From Bacteroidota bacterium (GTDB lineage: Bacteria; Bacteroidota; Ignavibacteria; Ignavibacteriales; Melioribacteraceae): a stretch of 42,590 nucleotides of DNA. Position 1 is the first letter of the stretch, and each line of letters starts with the position of its first letter. Below the pieces are notes generated by a model, which saw only the letters and a program-made list of their open reading frames with translations, searched no databases and was not told the origin of the DNA. The stretch is from positions 1-42,590 of the forward strand of contig JAHJTX010000279.1 in NCBI GenBank assembly GCA_018829545.1, written 5' to 3'. This document shows, in pieces, positions 42,170 to 42,590 of this stretch. The position numbers were made by a program, and so were the translations under genes.

Positions 42170-42590
42170 ATGAATAGATTATTTGCGATCTCAATTATTC
42201 TGATTGCTGCGTTTATAATTAGTTCATGCGCTGACCAAAAACCAACTCAAAAATTTTCTTTCACTCCTGAAAATCCAACGCCGGGAGAAACAATCACCGT
42301 TAAATATCTGCCCGAATTAAATGAAAATGATAGAGCGTTCGCAGTCACGATGAATGTATACCTATTCAATAAGGATTTAGATAAAACCATTGGTATTGAA
42401 CTTGAAGATAAAGGCGGTTATTGGGAAGGATCGTATCTTCCCGAGTTGAGCCATTACGGAGCGCTGATTAAATTCAAAGTTGGAGATGACGTTGATAACA
42501 ATTCTAATGCAGGCTATTTAATCAAATTCTACGATGCTCAAAAAAATGTACTCGCCGCTGCCAATGCCGGATTTGCAGTTGCTTTAGGCG
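42170..42590 (+). CDS. Lipoprotein, 3'-partial at window end
   Basis: Starts MNRLFAISIILIAAFIISSC with the lipidated Cys at residue 20, preceded by GGAGGAAAAT. About 140 residues are visible and the frame stays open to the window end. The visible part is beta-rich with FTPENPTPGETITVKYLPE, similar in character to an immunoglobulin-like or N-terminal domain of exported proteins; a later catalytic domain may lie beyond the window. No family was recognised. It follows marR by 92 bases and may be under its control. Confidence 0.8.
   Translation, partial: MNRLFAISIILIAAFIISSCADQKPTQKFSFTPENPTPGETITVKYLPELNENDRAFAVTMNVYLFNKDLDKTIGIELEDKGGYWEGSYLPELSHYGALIKFKVGDDVDNNSNAGYLIKFYDAQKNVLAAANAGFAVALG

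Overview
This AT-rich window looks like chromosome from the Bacteroidota/Chlorobi side of the tree, most likely an Ignavibacteriales-type organism. The evidence is a type IX secretion (T9SS) C-terminal sorting domain with the NYPNPFNPSTKI signature, a GWxTD-domain protein, a Bacteroidota-type phosphoglycerate dehydrogenase, two-component-type propeller repeats, and an F-type ATP synthase operon without atpD/atpC. The lineage is inferred from gene content; no 16S or marker alignment was possible.

Layout. (a) 1-1875: four tightly packed plus-strand genes of phage or integrative-element type (three unknowns and a RecA-like P-loop ATPase) closed by a terminator hairpin. They abut the 3' end of the tmRNA gene (1929-2288, minus), a classic integration site. 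(b) 2333-6267, minus: cobalamin adenosyltransferase, YgfZ-like folate-binding protein, a lipoprotein and an M20 dipeptidase. (c) 6472-8914, plus: overlapping LptF/LptG permeases for LPS export. (d) 8917-18279, minus: an outer-membrane barrel, a 689-aa lipoprotein, a T9SS cargo protein, a 1014-aa propeller-sensor adenylate cyclase, a DUF3467 protein and a TPR protein. (e) 18524-22560, plus: an adenosine deaminase-family enzyme, a small unknown, urocanase and a PGDH-like dehydrogenase. (f) 22598-36098, minus: a collinear array of 19 genes. In transcription order it reads GWxTD protein, LpxL-like acyltransferase, M23 peptidase, bactofilin, AtpZ, AtpI-like, atpB-E-F-H-A-G, ffh, rpsP, khpA, rimM, trmD, rplS and a divergent MqnA-like protein. 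(g) 36099-36821: the only large gene-free stretch, rich in palindromes. (h) 36822-42590, plus: DUF3108 protein, CPBP protease, DUF2007 zinc-ribbon protein, cdsA, an exported MetX-like hydrolase, OsmC, MarR and a lipoprotein cut by the window edge.

Most of the window is housekeeping: translation and protein targeting (tmRNA, SRP54, S16, RimM, TrmD, L19), energy (F-ATPase) and envelope building (Lpt, LpxL, CdsA, bactofilin and M23). The accessory signals are the element at the tmRNA 3' end, the repeat-rich gap at 36.1-36.8 kb, the propeller-adenylate cyclase fusion, and two intrinsic terminators placed directly in front of the next start codon. I found no CRISPR array, no tRNA or rRNA, no transposase or integrase, and no clearly new multi-gene system. 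The element edge at 1-1929 and the palindrome cluster are the best places to look further.
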